This document shows positions 42,269 to 52,348 of a DNA stretch of 64,000 nt, piece by piece. Both the position numbers and the translations under genes were made by a program. The first letter of the stretch is position 1. Each line of letters begins with the position of its first letter. Source of the stretch: Paracidovorax oryzae ATCC 19882 (GTDB lineage: Bacteria > Pseudomonadota > Gammaproteobacteria > Burkholderiales > Burkholderiaceae_C); assembly GCF_000687165.1 (NCBI RefSeq), contig NZ_JMKU01000001.1:248001-312000 (forward strand), written 5' to 3'. Under the pieces are notes generated by a model. That model was not told where the DNA came from. It was given only the letters and a program-made list of their open reading frames with translations, and searched no databases.

Positions 42269-43150
42269 ATGCCCATAGCCTCGCTCGCCGCTCCACGACT
42301 GATGCCAGCCACCGTGCTGGCTTTCGCATTGCTGGGCGCGCTGTCCGTGCTGGGCTGGCAGGCGTGGAAACAGGCGGGCATGGCGCCCAGCACGCCGCTG
42401 CCGGCCGAGGCCCTGGCCAGCAAGCACACGGCCCGCGGCCCCGAAGTCCGCTTCGCCGCCCCCGACCCGGACGGCGCAGGTACGGGGCCGTCGTGGAACG
42501 AACTCACCGCCGCGCAGAAGCACGCCCTGGCCCCGCTGGGCGTTCGCTGGGCCACGATGAGCGAGGCGCAGAAGCGCCACTGGCTGACGCTGGCCGCATC
42601 GTTCCCGCACCTGTCCGCGCACGAGCAGCAGAAGCTGCAGGCCCGCATCACCGACTGGGCCAGCCTGAGCGGCCAGCAGCGCAGCCAGGCCCGGCTGAAC
42701 TACGCCCTGACGAACAAGCTGTCCGTCGATGACAAGCGCGCCCAGTGGGAGGCCTACCTGGCGCTGAGCGAGGAAGAGCGCAGGCAGCTGGCGGCCCACG
42801 CTGCGCCCCGGCCAGCGGGCGCCGCGACCGCGATACGCCCGATATCCCCGCGCAAGCTGGCCCGGGTGCCGGCCGCGACCGCCGCGGCGAACCGCGCCAA
42901 CGCCCCCAAGATCCCTGCGCCGCCGGCTTCGCACCCCATGCAGGCACTGCCCGTGATCGTGGCACCTGCCGCGGTGCTTCCGGCTTCCGCAGCGGCGGTC
43001 GAGACGCAGCCCGTGGCAGTGCCCAGTGCGGTGGCCGGGCCATTGCCGCCCCTGTCCTCGGCATCCGAGCCTGTCGCGCCCTCCGCACCGGCGGCGGCAC
43101 CGTCCTCCCAGGAATCCAGGGACAGCGAGTCGCAGTATGCGCCGCAATAA
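42269..43150 (+). CDS. DUF3106 domain protein, membrane-anchored
   Basis: Resembles the DUF3106 family, 293 residues. An N-terminal hydrophobic anchor (VLAFALLGALSVLGW) precedes a helical region rich in W and Q (ELTAAQKHALAPLGVRWATMSEAQKRHWL, DWASLSGQQRSQARLNY, EEERRQLAAHA), the repeated pattern that defines the family. The last 130 residues are Pro/Ala/Ser-rich and probably disordered. It starts 13 nt after the DUF3619 gene. The function is unknown; a periplasmic partner of the sigma/DUF3619 pair is conceivable from context only. Confidence 0.75.
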   Translation: MPIASLAAPRLMPATVLAFALLGALSVLGWQAWKQAGMAPSTPLPAEALASKHTARGPEVRFAAPDPDGAGTGPSWNELTAAQKHALAPLGVRWATMSEAQKRHWLTLAASFPHLSAHEQQKLQARITDWASLSGQQRSQARLNYALTNKLSVDDKRAQWEAYLALSEEERRQLAAHAAPRPAGAATAIRPISPRKLARVPAATAAANRANAPKIPAPPASHPMQALPVIVAPAAVLPASAAAVETQPVAVPSAVAGPLPPLSSASEPVAPSAPAAAPSSQESRDSESQYAPQ

Positions 43151-43157
43151 TCCGGGG

Positions 43158-43706
43158 ATGCCCTCCACGACATCCTCCGGCCTCGAAACGCCTCTTTCCG
43201 AAGCGCCGCCCCACGCCAGCCCGGGTTCATCCGCCCCCCTGCGCGCCCCGTCGCTGCGCAGGCGCATGGCCTGCTGGGTTTACGAGGGCATCCTGATGTT
43301 CGGGGTGGTCTTCATTTCCGGCTATCTCTTCGATTCGCTCAGCCAGTCACGCCACGCGCTGGATCTCCGCGCGCTGCGCATGGGGTTCCTGTTCGTGGTC
43401 TTCGGCATCTATTTCACCTGGTTCTGGGCCAAGGGCCAGACGCTGGCCATGAAGACCTGGCACATCCGGCTGCGGGACCGCCACGGCGCCCCGGTGACGC
43501 AGGCACGGGCGCTCTGGCGCTACGTGCTGAGCTGGCTGTGGTTCCTGCCACCGCTCGCCATCGTCGGCCCGCTGGGGCTGGGTGCGGGCGAGATCACCGT
43601 CATCACCCTGGGCTGGGTGGCCGTCTGGGCCCTCCTCAGCCGCTTCCACCCGCAGCGCCAGTTCTGGCACGATGCCTTGGCAGGCACCCGGCTGGTGCAG
43701 GCCTGA
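43158..43706 (+). CDS. RDD-family inner membrane protein
   Basis: RDD family (Arg-Asp-Asp) membrane protein of 182 residues. After a Ser/Pro-rich N-terminus come three to four hydrophobic helices with the family arginine and aspartates in the pattern RRRMACWVYEGILMFG, MKTWHIRLRDRHG and FWHDALAGTRLV. Two starts are possible: this ATG, 7 nt after the DUF3106 stop, and one 21 nt upstream that overlaps it; GGGG precedes this one. The transported or bound molecule is unknown for most RDD proteins. Confidence 0.85.
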   Translation: MPSTTSSGLETPLSEAPPHASPGSSAPLRAPSLRRRMACWVYEGILMFGVVFISGYLFDSLSQSRHALDLRALRMGFLFVVFGIYFTWFWAKGQTLAMKTWHIRLRDRHGAPVTQARALWRYVLSWLWFLPPLAIVGPLGLGAGEITVITLGWVAVWALLSRFHPQRQFWHDALAGTRLVQA

Positions 43707-43805
43707 CGGAGGGAACCCGGCCGGTACCGCCTGCCGGCCCCTGATCCAGTGCCGCGGCGCCGTCGCGGCCCGCCGCGATACTGCCCGGTCTCCTCTTCTT
43801 TCCGT

Positions 43806-44198
43806 ATGAACGCACCGATTTTCGATAATCCCCACAAGGCCCGGCGCGGGCTCGGCCGGATCTGGCACGCGGGCATCCACTCCTGGCACGGCCTGCAGGC
43901 CGGCTGGTCCGAGAAGGCATTCCGGCTCGAGGCCATCCTGGCGTGCATCCTGCTTCCGCTGGCCTTCTGGATCGCGCGCAGCTGGGTGGAGGCAGCGCTG
44001 CTGTGCGGCAGCGTCGTGCTCGTGCTGATCACGGAGTTGCTGAATTCCGCCGTCGAGGCCGCGATCGACCGAATCGGGCCGGAATGGCATGCGCTGTCCA
44101 AGCGCGCCAAGGACATGGGCAGCGCCGCCGTGCTGCTGGGCCTGGTCTTCTGTGCCGCGGTATGGGCCGCGGCGTTGTTCCAGAGGTTCTACGGATGA
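43806..44198 (+). CDS. dgkA: Diacylglycerol kinase (prokaryotic DgkA)
   Basis: Small integral-membrane kinase that recycles diacylglycerol to phosphatidic acid. It has 130 residues and three membrane helices. Active-site residues correspond: E77, N80 and E84 in ITELLNSAVEAAIDR, and RAKDMGSAAVLL is the family signature before the last helix. Its stop overlaps the start of the LOG gene (ATGA). Confidence 0.93.
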   Translation: MNAPIFDNPHKARRGLGRIWHAGIHSWHGLQAGWSEKAFRLEAILACILLPLAFWIARSWVEAALLCGSVVLVLITELLNSAVEAAIDRIGPEWHALSKRAKDMGSAAVLLGLVFCAAVWAAALFQRFYG

Positions 44199-44788
44199 AA
44201 GATCCCGCTTTTTCCCTGTGTGTGTATCTCGGTTCGCGCCCCGGCGGGAACCCCGCTTTTGCCGACGCGGCCGTGGCCGTGGGCGAATGGATCGGCCGCC
44301 ACGGCGGCCAGCTGGTGTACGGCGGTGGCCGCAGCGGGCTGATGGGCACGGTGGCCGAGGCCACGCGACGGGCCGGCGGGCGGGTCGTGGGCATCATCCC
44401 GCAGGCCCTGGTGGACAAGGAACTGGCCAACCAGGCGTGCGACGAACTGCACATCGTGCAGACCATGCACGAGCGCAAGGCCATGATGGCCGAACGCTGC
44501 GACGCCTTCGTCGCCCTGCCCGGGGGCATCGGCACGTTCGAGGAGCTTTTCGAGGTCTGGACGTGGCGCCAGCTCGGCTACCACGACAAGCCGCTGGGCC
44601 TGCTCGACGTGGACGGGTACTACGGCGGGCTGCTCGACTTCCTGCAGCACGGCGTCCGCAGCGGCCTGATGAGCGACTGGCAGATGGGGCTGCTGTCGGT
44701 AGGCTCCGACCCCGACACCCTGCTGCGCACGCTGGTGGAAACCGCCGGCACCCGCCAGGACACCGTGCCGCTGCGCACGGTGATCTGA
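44195..44788 (+). CDS. LOG-family protein (cytokinin riboside 5'-monophosphate phosphoribohydrolase type)
   Basis: Lysine-decarboxylase-like LOG family protein, 197 residues, that splits ribose 5-phosphate from nucleoside monophosphates; in plant-associated microbes the products include free cytokinins. It has YGGGRSGLMG (42-51) and the catalytic PGGxGTxxE at P109-E116 (PGGIGTFEELFEVWTW). HERKAMMAERCDAF is also typical. Its ATG overlaps the dgkA stop. Whether the physiological substrate is a cytokinin or another AMP-type nucleotide cannot be told from sequence. Confidence 0.9.
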   Translation: MKDPAFSLCVYLGSRPGGNPAFADAAVAVGEWIGRHGGQLVYGGGRSGLMGTVAEATRRAGGRVVGIIPQALVDKELANQACDELHIVQTMHERKAMMAERCDAFVALPGGIGTFEELFEVWTWRQLGYHDKPLGLLDVDGYYGGLLDFLQHGVRSGLMSDWQMGLLSVGSDPDTLLRTLVETAGTRQDTVPLRTVI

Positions 44789-44837
44789 AGGCAGGCGGGG
44801 CGCCTGGCGCGCCCCGGCACAGTAAACGGCCTCCGCC

Positions 44838-46918
<2,081 letters not shown>

Positions 46919-47208
46919 GGAAAGGCTGCGGGAAAGGACTCGGGAGATTATGTCATCCGTACCCGCGACGTACGGCACGCCACGTTATCCCCGCGTACGC
47001 TGGACAACTCTGTGGATAAGCCGTGGCTTGCGCTGTAGGACGCGGGTAAACCCTTGTGACGATTACAGATTTATTGCAGTGCCGTATTTTTGGGCAGTGG
47101 ATCGTGCATCTCCACGGCGGGCGGGGGAGATCGCTTTTGCGCCATCATGGACAGGCCGCCTTCCTGCGATGAAGGCCCCCTTCCCTGCTCCCACCTTCGG
47201 ACCGCCCC
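46919..47208. other. Divergent intergenic region with two DnaA-box-like sites
   Basis: A 290-bp gap between nadE and the FemAB-like gene. It holds a perfect TTATCCACA on the minus strand (47019-47011) and a weaker TTATCCCCG on the plus strand (46985-46993), 17 nt apart. A modestly AT-rich stretch (GATTACAGATTTATTGCAG) follows. No gene or terminator is seen. Promoters for both genes must lie here but no clear hexamers stand out. Confidence 0.4.
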
Positions 47209-48438
47209 GTGAGTGCCTCTGACGATCTTCCGCCATCCCCCGGCGACTACACCCTGCAATGCCATGGCTCGCCCGATGGCGTGGATGCCCGGGAATGGGA
47301 CGCCCTGCTACAGGCCCAGGATGCACCGACACCGTTCATGCGGCACGCCTACCTGGCGGCATTGCATGCCAGCGGCAGCGCGGTGCCGGAATCCGGCTGG
47401 TCTCCGGTGTTCTGCACGCTGCGCCGGTCGGGCATGCTGGTGGGCGCGTGCGTGCTGTACGCGAAGCCCCATTCCTATGGAGAGTACGTGTTCGATCATG
47501 CGTGGGCCCACGCGTATGCCCGGCATGGCGTGGAGTACTACCCCAAGGCGGTGGTCGCGGTACCGTTCACCCCGGTGCCCGGTGCACGGCTGCTGGCGGT
47601 GGACGACGCCGCGCGCAAGGTGCTCGTCCAGGCGCTGGTGCAGTGGTGCGAGGAAGCGGGCATGTCGTCGCTGCACCTGCTGTTCGCCGCGCCGCAGGAT
47701 GTGGAGGCCGCCCGCGCGGCAGGGCTGATGCTGCGGCAGACGGTGCAGTTCCACTGGCGCAATGCCGATCCGGCCACGGGCGCGGCCTTCGACACGTTCG
47801 ACGCATTCCTCGCGACGCTCTCGCAGGACAAGCGCAAGAAGATCCGCCAGGAGCGCCGCCGCGTGGCGGATGCCGGCGTGACCTTCCGCTGGGCACGCGG
47901 CAGCGGCATCAGCCCGCAGGATTGGGATTTCTTCTACCGCTGCTACGAGCGCACCTATTGGGAACACGGCAATCCGCCGTATCTCACGCGCGATTTCTTC
48001 CAACGGATGGAGCACGACATGCCCGAGGCGTGGCTGCTCTTCGTGGCGGAGCGTGCCGGCGAGCCGATCGCCTGCAGCCTGGTCGCACTGGGGAAGGATG
48101 CGGGCCCGCACGGCCGCATGGTGGCGTATGGGCGTTACTGGGGCGCGCTGGAGCGCGTGGACTGCCTGCATTTCGAGGCGTGCTACTACCAGCCGCTGGC
48201 CTGGTGCATCGCGCATGGCGCCGGCCGCTTCGAGGGAGGAGCGCAAGGCGAGCACAAGATGGCCCGGGCGCTGATGCCGGTGGCGACGTCCAGCGCGCAC
48301 TGGCTGGCGCATCCCGGGTTCGCGGCGGCGGTGGAGGATTTCCTGCACCGCGAAGGCCGGGGCGTGCAGGGCTACCTGCATGAACTGGAAGCGCACAGTC
48401 CCTTCCGGGCTGCGGACAGCTCGCAGCACCGGGACTGA
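47209..48438 (+). CDS. FemAB-like/GNAT acyltransferase family protein (DUF482)
   Basis: Protein of 409 residues in the DUF482 group (PF04339), a FemAB-like branch of the GNAT acyltransferase fold. Recognisable stretches are PFMRHAYLAALHASGS, SYGEYVFDHAWAHAYARHG, YYPKAVVAVPFTPVPG, LSQDKRKKIRQERRRV, and the end GRFEGGAQGEHKMARALMPV. It is cytosolic, with no signal peptide. The start is a GTG without a strong Shine-Dalgarno. The family substrate is unknown; a cell-envelope or peptide-amine acceptor is often suggested. Confidence 0.85.
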   Translation: MSASDDLPPSPGDYTLQCHGSPDGVDAREWDALLQAQDAPTPFMRHAYLAALHASGSAVPESGWSPVFCTLRRSGMLVGACVLYAKPHSYGEYVFDHAWAHAYARHGVEYYPKAVVAVPFTPVPGARLLAVDDAARKVLVQALVQWCEEAGMSSLHLLFAAPQDVEAARAAGLMLRQTVQFHWRNADPATGAAFDTFDAFLATLSQDKRKKIRQERRRVADAGVTFRWARGSGISPQDWDFFYRCYERTYWEHGNPPYLTRDFFQRMEHDMPEAWLLFVAERAGEPIACSLVALGKDAGPHGRMVAYGRYWGALERVDCLHFEACYYQPLAWCIAHGAGRFEGGAQGEHKMARALMPVATSSAHWLAHPGFAAAVEDFLHREGRGVQGYLHELEAHSPFRAADSSQHRD

Positions 48439-48470
48439 GGGATGCCCGGCGGGCCGCCGGGCCGATGGTG

Positions 48471-48980
48471 TCAGTTGGCTGCGACGGAGCGCACGAGGCC
48501 CATCTCGGAGCTGCTCAGCAGCGATTCGATGTCCATGACGATCAGCATGCGCTCGCCCAGCGTGGCGATACCGGTGACGAAGGCGGAATCCACCTGGCCC
48601 TGGAACTGCGGAGCGGGACGGATCGCCTCGGCGGAGAGTTCCACCACGTCCGCCACTGCATCCACCACCGCGCCCAGGACCGTTCCGCCGACGTTCAGGA
48701 TGATGACGACGGTGAAGTCGGTGTACTCGGCCTGCGCGCAGTTGAGCTTCAGGCGCAGGTCCACGATGGGAACGATCACGCCGCGCAGGTCGATCACGCC
48801 CTTGATGAATTCCGGCGCATGCGCCATGCGCGTCGGTTGCTCGTAGGAGCGGATTTCCTGCACGCGCAGGATGTCGATGCCGTATTCCTCCTGGCCCAGG
48901 CGGAAGGTCAGGTACTCCGCGGGCGGAGTGGCGGCTTGGGCTCCCGAGCGGTGCTGGGCGGCAGAAGGGGTGGACAGCAT
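48471..48980 (-). CDS. cheW: Chemotaxis adaptor protein CheW
   Basis: Couples chemoreceptors to the CheA kinase. It has 169 residues in two SH3-like subdomains: YLTFRLGQEEYGIDILRVQEI, the receptor- and kinase-contact arginine region FIKGVIDLRGVIVPIVDLRLKL, and a C-terminal LGERMLIVMDIESLL. AAAGGA precedes the ATG. It stands alone with no cheA or receptor gene nearby, so it may be an extra CheW serving a receptor encoded elsewhere. Confidence 0.93.
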   Translation of the reverse strand: MLSTPSAAQHRSGAQAATPPAEYLTFRLGQEEYGIDILRVQEIRSYEQPTRMAHAPEFIKGVIDLRGVIVPIVDLRLKLNCAQAEYTDFTVVIILNVGGTVLGAVVDAVADVVELSAEAIRPAPQFQGQVDSAFVTGIATLGERMLIVMDIESLLSSSEMGLVRSVAAN

Positions 48981-49211
48981 GGCGGATCCTTTGGTGAAGC
49001 GGGTCTGGTGCGCGGCCGGGCTACGCGATCCGGCACGTTTATCACATTGTCGGGGCAAAATTGCAGCCCGTCGTTACTTGTGGTCACATTTAAGCATTTT
49101 CCCACCCTGCGGACTGTCGGAACAGATCCCGACTGCGCGCCGTTGCGAAGGCCCCACGGCAGCGCAAGAGGCAGGCCCCCCCGCCCCTCCCAGGGGGTCG
49201 GGCCCTGCCAC

Positions 49212-49853
49212 TCAGGCCGGCAGCAGCTTCACGCCGGTCTTGGCCTGCAGCGCCTCGAAGTCCACGCCCGGCGCCAGTTCCACCACTGTCAGACCCTCGG
49301 GCGTCACGTCCATGACGGCCAGGTCGGTGATGATGCGATCGACCACGCCGACGCCCGTCAGGGGCAGCGTGCAGGCCGGCAGGATCTTCAGGTCTTCAGT
49401 ACCGTCCTTCTTGCGGGCCACGTGCTCCATGAGCACGATCACGCGCTTGACCCCGGCCACGAGGTCCATGGCACCGCCCATGCCCTTGACCATCTTGCCC
49501 GGGATCATCCAGTTGGCCAGGTCGCCCTTCTCGCTGACCTGCATGGCACCCAGGATCGAGAGGTTGATCTTGCCGCCGCGGATCATGGCGAACGACTGGT
49601 CGCTGCCGAAGATGGACGAACCGGGAATGGTGGTCACGGTCTGCTTGCCGGCGTTGATGAGGTCGGCGTCCACCGCGTCCTCGGTCGGGAACGGGCCGAT
49701 GCCCAGCATGCCGTTCTCGGACTGCAGCCACACTTCCTTGTCGCCGGTGTGGTTGGCCACCAGCGTGGGAATGCCGATGCCGAGGTTCACGTAGAAGCCG
49801 TCTTCCAGCTCCCGCGCCGCGCGCGCGGCCATCTGGTCTTGGGTCCAGGGCAT
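49212..49853 (-). CDS. scoB: 3-oxoacid CoA-transferase subunit B
   Basis: Beta subunit of succinyl-CoA:3-ketoacid CoA-transferase, which activates acetoacetate (or 3-oxoadipate) with CoA from succinyl-CoA. It has 213 residues. The catalytic glutamate lies in the [12 protein letters not shown] motif, and [19 protein letters not shown] is typical. It begins 1 nt after the scoA stop (TGAGATG), hence translationally coupled. The 231-bp gap to cheW holds no further gene that I can see. Confidence 0.93.
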   Translation of the reverse strand: MPWTQDQMAARAARELEDGFYVNLGIGIPTLVANHTGDKEVWLQSENGMLGIGPFPTEDAVDADLINAGKQTVTTIPGSSIFGSDQSFAMIRGGKINLSILGAMQVSEKGDLANWMIPGKMVKGMGGAMDLVAGVKRVIVLMEHVARKKDGTEDLKILPACTLPLTGVGVVDRIITDLAVMDVTPEGLTVVELAPGVDFEALQAKTGVKLLPA

Positions 49854-49854
49854 C

Positions 49855-50670
49855 TCAGGCTCCTTCTTTCTTGTTGGCGGGCACGGTGGGCACCACGGGA
49901 ATGTCGGCTGCGACGGCGGCCTGCGCGATCACGGCCTGGGCCTCGACCTTGGCGGCGACGGCATCGACGGGCGCGGCGGCGCTCACGGTGCGCTTTTCGA
50001 TGCGTTTTTCAGGGTTGGGGTTGTGCACGATGCGGTGCACGTAGATGCCGGGCAGGTGTACGTCGTCCGGGGCGATCTCGCCGGTCTCGACGATCTCCTC
50101 CACCTCGACGATGCAGAGCTTGCCTGCCGTGGCCGCTGCCGGATTGAAGTTGCGCGCCGTGAGGCGGAACTGCAGGTTGCCCGACTTGTCGGCCCGGTGC
50201 GCCTTGACCAGCGACACGTCGGGCACGAGGGAGCGCTCCATCACGTAGGTTTCGCCATCGAACTCGCGCAGTTCCTTGCCCTCGGCCACCATGGTGCCCA
50301 CGCCGGTCTTGGTGAAGAAGGCCGGGATGCCCGCGCCGCCGGCGCGCAGCTTCTCGGCCAGCGTGCCCTGGGGCGTGAATTCCAGCTCCAGTTCCCCCGC
50401 GAGGTACTGGCGCTCGAACTCCTTGTTCTCGCCCACATAGGATGAAATCATCTTTTTGATTTGCCGCGTCTCCAGCAGCTTGCCCAGGCCGAAGCCGTCC
50501 ACGCCGGCGTTGTTGGAGATCACGGTGAGGCCCTTCACACCGCTGTCGCGCAGGGCGTCGATCAGCGCCTCGGGGATACCGCAGAGCCCGAAACCGCCGA
50601 CGGCCAGCATCTGGCCGTCGGCCACGACGCCCTTGAGCGCCTCGGCCGCGGAGGGGAAAAGCTTGTTCAC
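49855..50670 (-). CDS. scoA: 3-oxoacid CoA-transferase subunit A with unusual C-terminal extension
   Basis: Alpha subunit of the same transferase. The CoA-transferase domain covers about residues 1-230 ([58 protein letters not shown]). At 271 residues it is about 40 longer than usual: after RIEKRT comes an Ala/Val-rich tail ([19 protein letters not shown], then [15 protein letters not shown]) ending in lysines. The tail has no known domain. The start is a GTG with GGAG 7 nt upstream. It is divergent from a PAS-LuxR regulator with a palindrome between them. Confidence 0.92.
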   Translation of the reverse strand: MNKLFPSAAEALKGVVADGQMLAVGGFGLCGIPEALIDALRDSGVKGLTVISNNAGVDGFGLGKLLETRQIKKMISSYVGENKEFERQYLAGELELEFTPQGTLAEKLRAGGAGIPAFFTKTGVGTMVAEGKELREFDGETYVMERSLVPDVSLVKAHRADKSGNLQFRLTARNFNPAAATAGKLCIVEVEEIVETGEIAPDDVHLPGIYVHRIVHNPNPEKRIEKRTVSAAAPVDAVAAKVEAQAVIAQAAVAADIPVVPTVPANKKEGA

Positions 50671-50710
50671 TTGGAGACTCCTCAACAACAAGGTGGATGG
50701 CCGCTACGAT

Positions 50711-50732
50711 ACTACGTATATCGTTACGTAGT
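50711..50732. promoter_or_regulatory. Palindromic operator between scoA and the PAS-LuxR gene
   Basis: A perfect inverted repeat, ACTACGTA-TATCGT-TACGTAGT (8-bp arms, 6-bp spacer), lies in the 79-bp divergent gap. An 8-6-8 dyad suits a dimeric helix-turn-helix regulator, and the adjacent LuxR-type protein is the obvious candidate. It lies 17 bp before one start codon and 40 bp before the other, so it could control both genes. Confidence 0.7.
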
Positions 50733-50749
50733 TTTCCCTAAATACTTCC

Positions 50750-51295
50750 ATGGATGTCGCCGATTACCGCCTCGCGTTCGACATGGCCCCGGTGGGCCTG
50801 GTCATCTCGCGCAACCGCACCATGGTGGACTGCAACCGGCAGGTGTGCGAGATGTTCGGCGCCTCGCGCGAGGTGCTGATCGGCCAGTCGTTCCGCATTC
50901 TCTACCCCAGTGCCGACGAGTACGAGCGCCTGGGCCGGCGCATGGAGCCCATCCTGAATGCAAAAGGACACTACGCGGACAACCGCATCATGCGCCGGAC
51001 CAGCGGCGAGGTGTTCTGGTGCCACGTGTCGGGCCGGGCGCTCAACCGGGAGGACCCGCACGAATCGGGCATCTGGAGCTTCGAGGACCTGAGCTCGCAG
51101 CGCCCGGTGAAGGCCGAACTGACGGGCCGCGAACGCGAGGTGGCCGCGCGGCTGCTGGACGGAATGACCTCCAAGGAGATCGGCCGGGCGCTGGACATCA
51201 GCCATCGCACGGTGGAGATCTACCGGGCGCGCCTGATGCGCAAGTACGGCGCCTCGACCGCCGCAGATCTGGTACAGAAATTGATGGTCGGCTGA
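50750..51295 (+). CDS. PAS-LuxR transcriptional regulator
   Basis: One-component regulator of 181 residues. A PAS domain covers about 5-110 (YRLAFDMAPVGLVISRNRTMVDCNRQVCEMFG, then GEVFWCHVSGRAL). A GerE/LuxR helix-turn-helix covers about 120-180 (LTGREREVAARLLDGMTSKEIGRALDISHRTVEIYRARLMRKYG). There is no receiver domain, so the PAS domain probably senses a small molecule or redox state directly. It is divergent from scoAB, which it likely controls. The start ATG lacks a strong Shine-Dalgarno. Confidence 0.9.
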   Translation: MDVADYRLAFDMAPVGLVISRNRTMVDCNRQVCEMFGASREVLIGQSFRILYPSADEYERLGRRMEPILNAKGHYADNRIMRRTSGEVFWCHVSGRALNREDPHESGIWSFEDLSSQRPVKAELTGREREVAARLLDGMTSKEIGRALDISHRTVEIYRARLMRKYGASTAADLVQKLMVG

Positions 51296-51412
51296 GGGCG
51301 GGGACCAAGCCGGGCAACACTTGGTTGCATTTGCTCCCCTGTGGTGGGGTTCGTAACTGCCGGGCTGGCAGATAACTTTCGCGCCTTCCCCACCCACGGC
51401 CCTCCTCCTGCC

Positions 51413-52312
51413 ATGACCCATTCTGTTGCATCTCTCCGGAAGGCCGCTGCCTTCGCCGCGTTCGCCGCATTCGCCGCGGCATCCCTCACTGCCTGCGGCG
51501 GCGGTGGTGGCGGTGGCGAGCTGACCCCGGCGCCTGGAAGCTCGCCCTCGCCCTCGCCCTCGCCTTCTCCATCCCCTTCCCCTTCGCCTTCGCCATCCCC
51601 TTCCCCTTCCCCTTCGCCTTCGCCGTCTCCATCTCCGTCGCCGGCACCCGCGCCGTCTGCCGACAGCTCCGCCGCCTGCTACAACGTGGCGGACTACAAC
51701 GAAGGCACCGTGCTCGTGGAAGAAGGCATCGGCAGGATGCAGGGCCAACCCGACGTCACCTTCACGCGCACGACTACCACCGGTGGCAGGCAGGACTTCG
51801 CCGGCGCACGCCCAGTGATGTTCATACCGCGCTCAAATGTCGAACAGGGAGACAACCGGGAATTCCGGGATCTGGCGAACGGCAACGAGTTGGTCTATGG
51901 TGTGGTCTCGGACCTGTCCACGCAGGTCACGACCCTGGTGAACGACCCTCCCATCTCCACGCCCATCGACATGCGCCCCGGGCAGACCGTGGAACGCAAC
52001 TACACGACCCGGACCACGATCGTCGCGAAAGCGGACAACAGCACGACGACGGTCACTTCCACCGTGCAGGAACGCTTCACCTACACCGGTCTGCAGACTC
52101 TGCAAACCGCGATGGGCACGTTCAACGTCTGCAAGTTCAATACGGACCAGGTCATCGTCTCCGCGACCAGCGGCACGGTGCAGGCCAACTTCCAGCTCTG
52201 GACGGTGGCGGACGGCCCGTACCGCGGTCGCACAATCAAGATTGCCAGTTCGGCTTCCAACGGGCTCCCCTCGACCACCGAGCTGACGAAAATCACCTAC
52301 ACATCGAAGTGA
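51413..52312 (+). CDS. Putative lipoprotein with Ser-Pro repeat linker
   Basis: Secreted lipoprotein of 299 residues, family not recognised. The signal peptide (AAAFAAFAAFAAASLTAC) ends in a lipobox, LTAC, with acylated C28 followed by seven glycines. A linker of 17 consecutive Ser-Pro pairs then lifts a globular domain of about 190 residues away from the membrane. That domain begins with CYNVADYNEGTVLVEEG and is rich in Thr and beta-strand pattern (TTVTSTVQERFTYTG). The start is the ATG before THSVASLRK; the upstream frame extension is not supported. It stands alone. Confidence 0.8.
   Translation: MTHSVASLRKAAAFAAFAAFAAASLTACGGGGGGGELTPAPGSSPSPSPSPSPSPSPSPSPSPSPSPSPSPSPSPSPAPAPSADSSAACYNVADYNEGTVLVEEGIGRMQGQPDVTFTRTTTTGGRQDFAGARPVMFIPRSNVEQGDNREFRDLANGNELVYGVVSDLSTQVTTLVNDPPISTPIDMRPGQTVERNYTTRTTIVAKADNSTTTVTSTVQERFTYTGLQTLQTAMGTFNVCKFNTDQVIVSATSGTVQANFQLWTVADGPYRGRTIKIASSASNGLPSTTELTKITYTSK
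51542..51643 (+). repeat. Hexanucleotide Ser-Pro repeat, 17 units
   Basis: Seventeen in-frame 6-bp units of the type TCNCCN, encoding (Ser-Pro)17 in the lipoprotein. Units are imperfect at third positions but include runs of identical copies (TCGCCC x3, TCCCCT x3), so length could vary by slippage without changing frame. Confidence 0.9.
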
Positions 52313-52348
52313 TGGCAGGCCGCGGGCCCGGGCCGGGCCCGGACCGCG

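Noticed and set aside
46919-47208. Replication origin
   Set aside because: Only one perfect and one weak DnaA box, no AT-rich unwinding element, and no dnaA, dnaN or parAB nearby.
51542-51643. CRISPR-like or tandem-repeat array
   Set aside because: The repeat is coding (Ser-Pro), with 6-bp units and no spacers.
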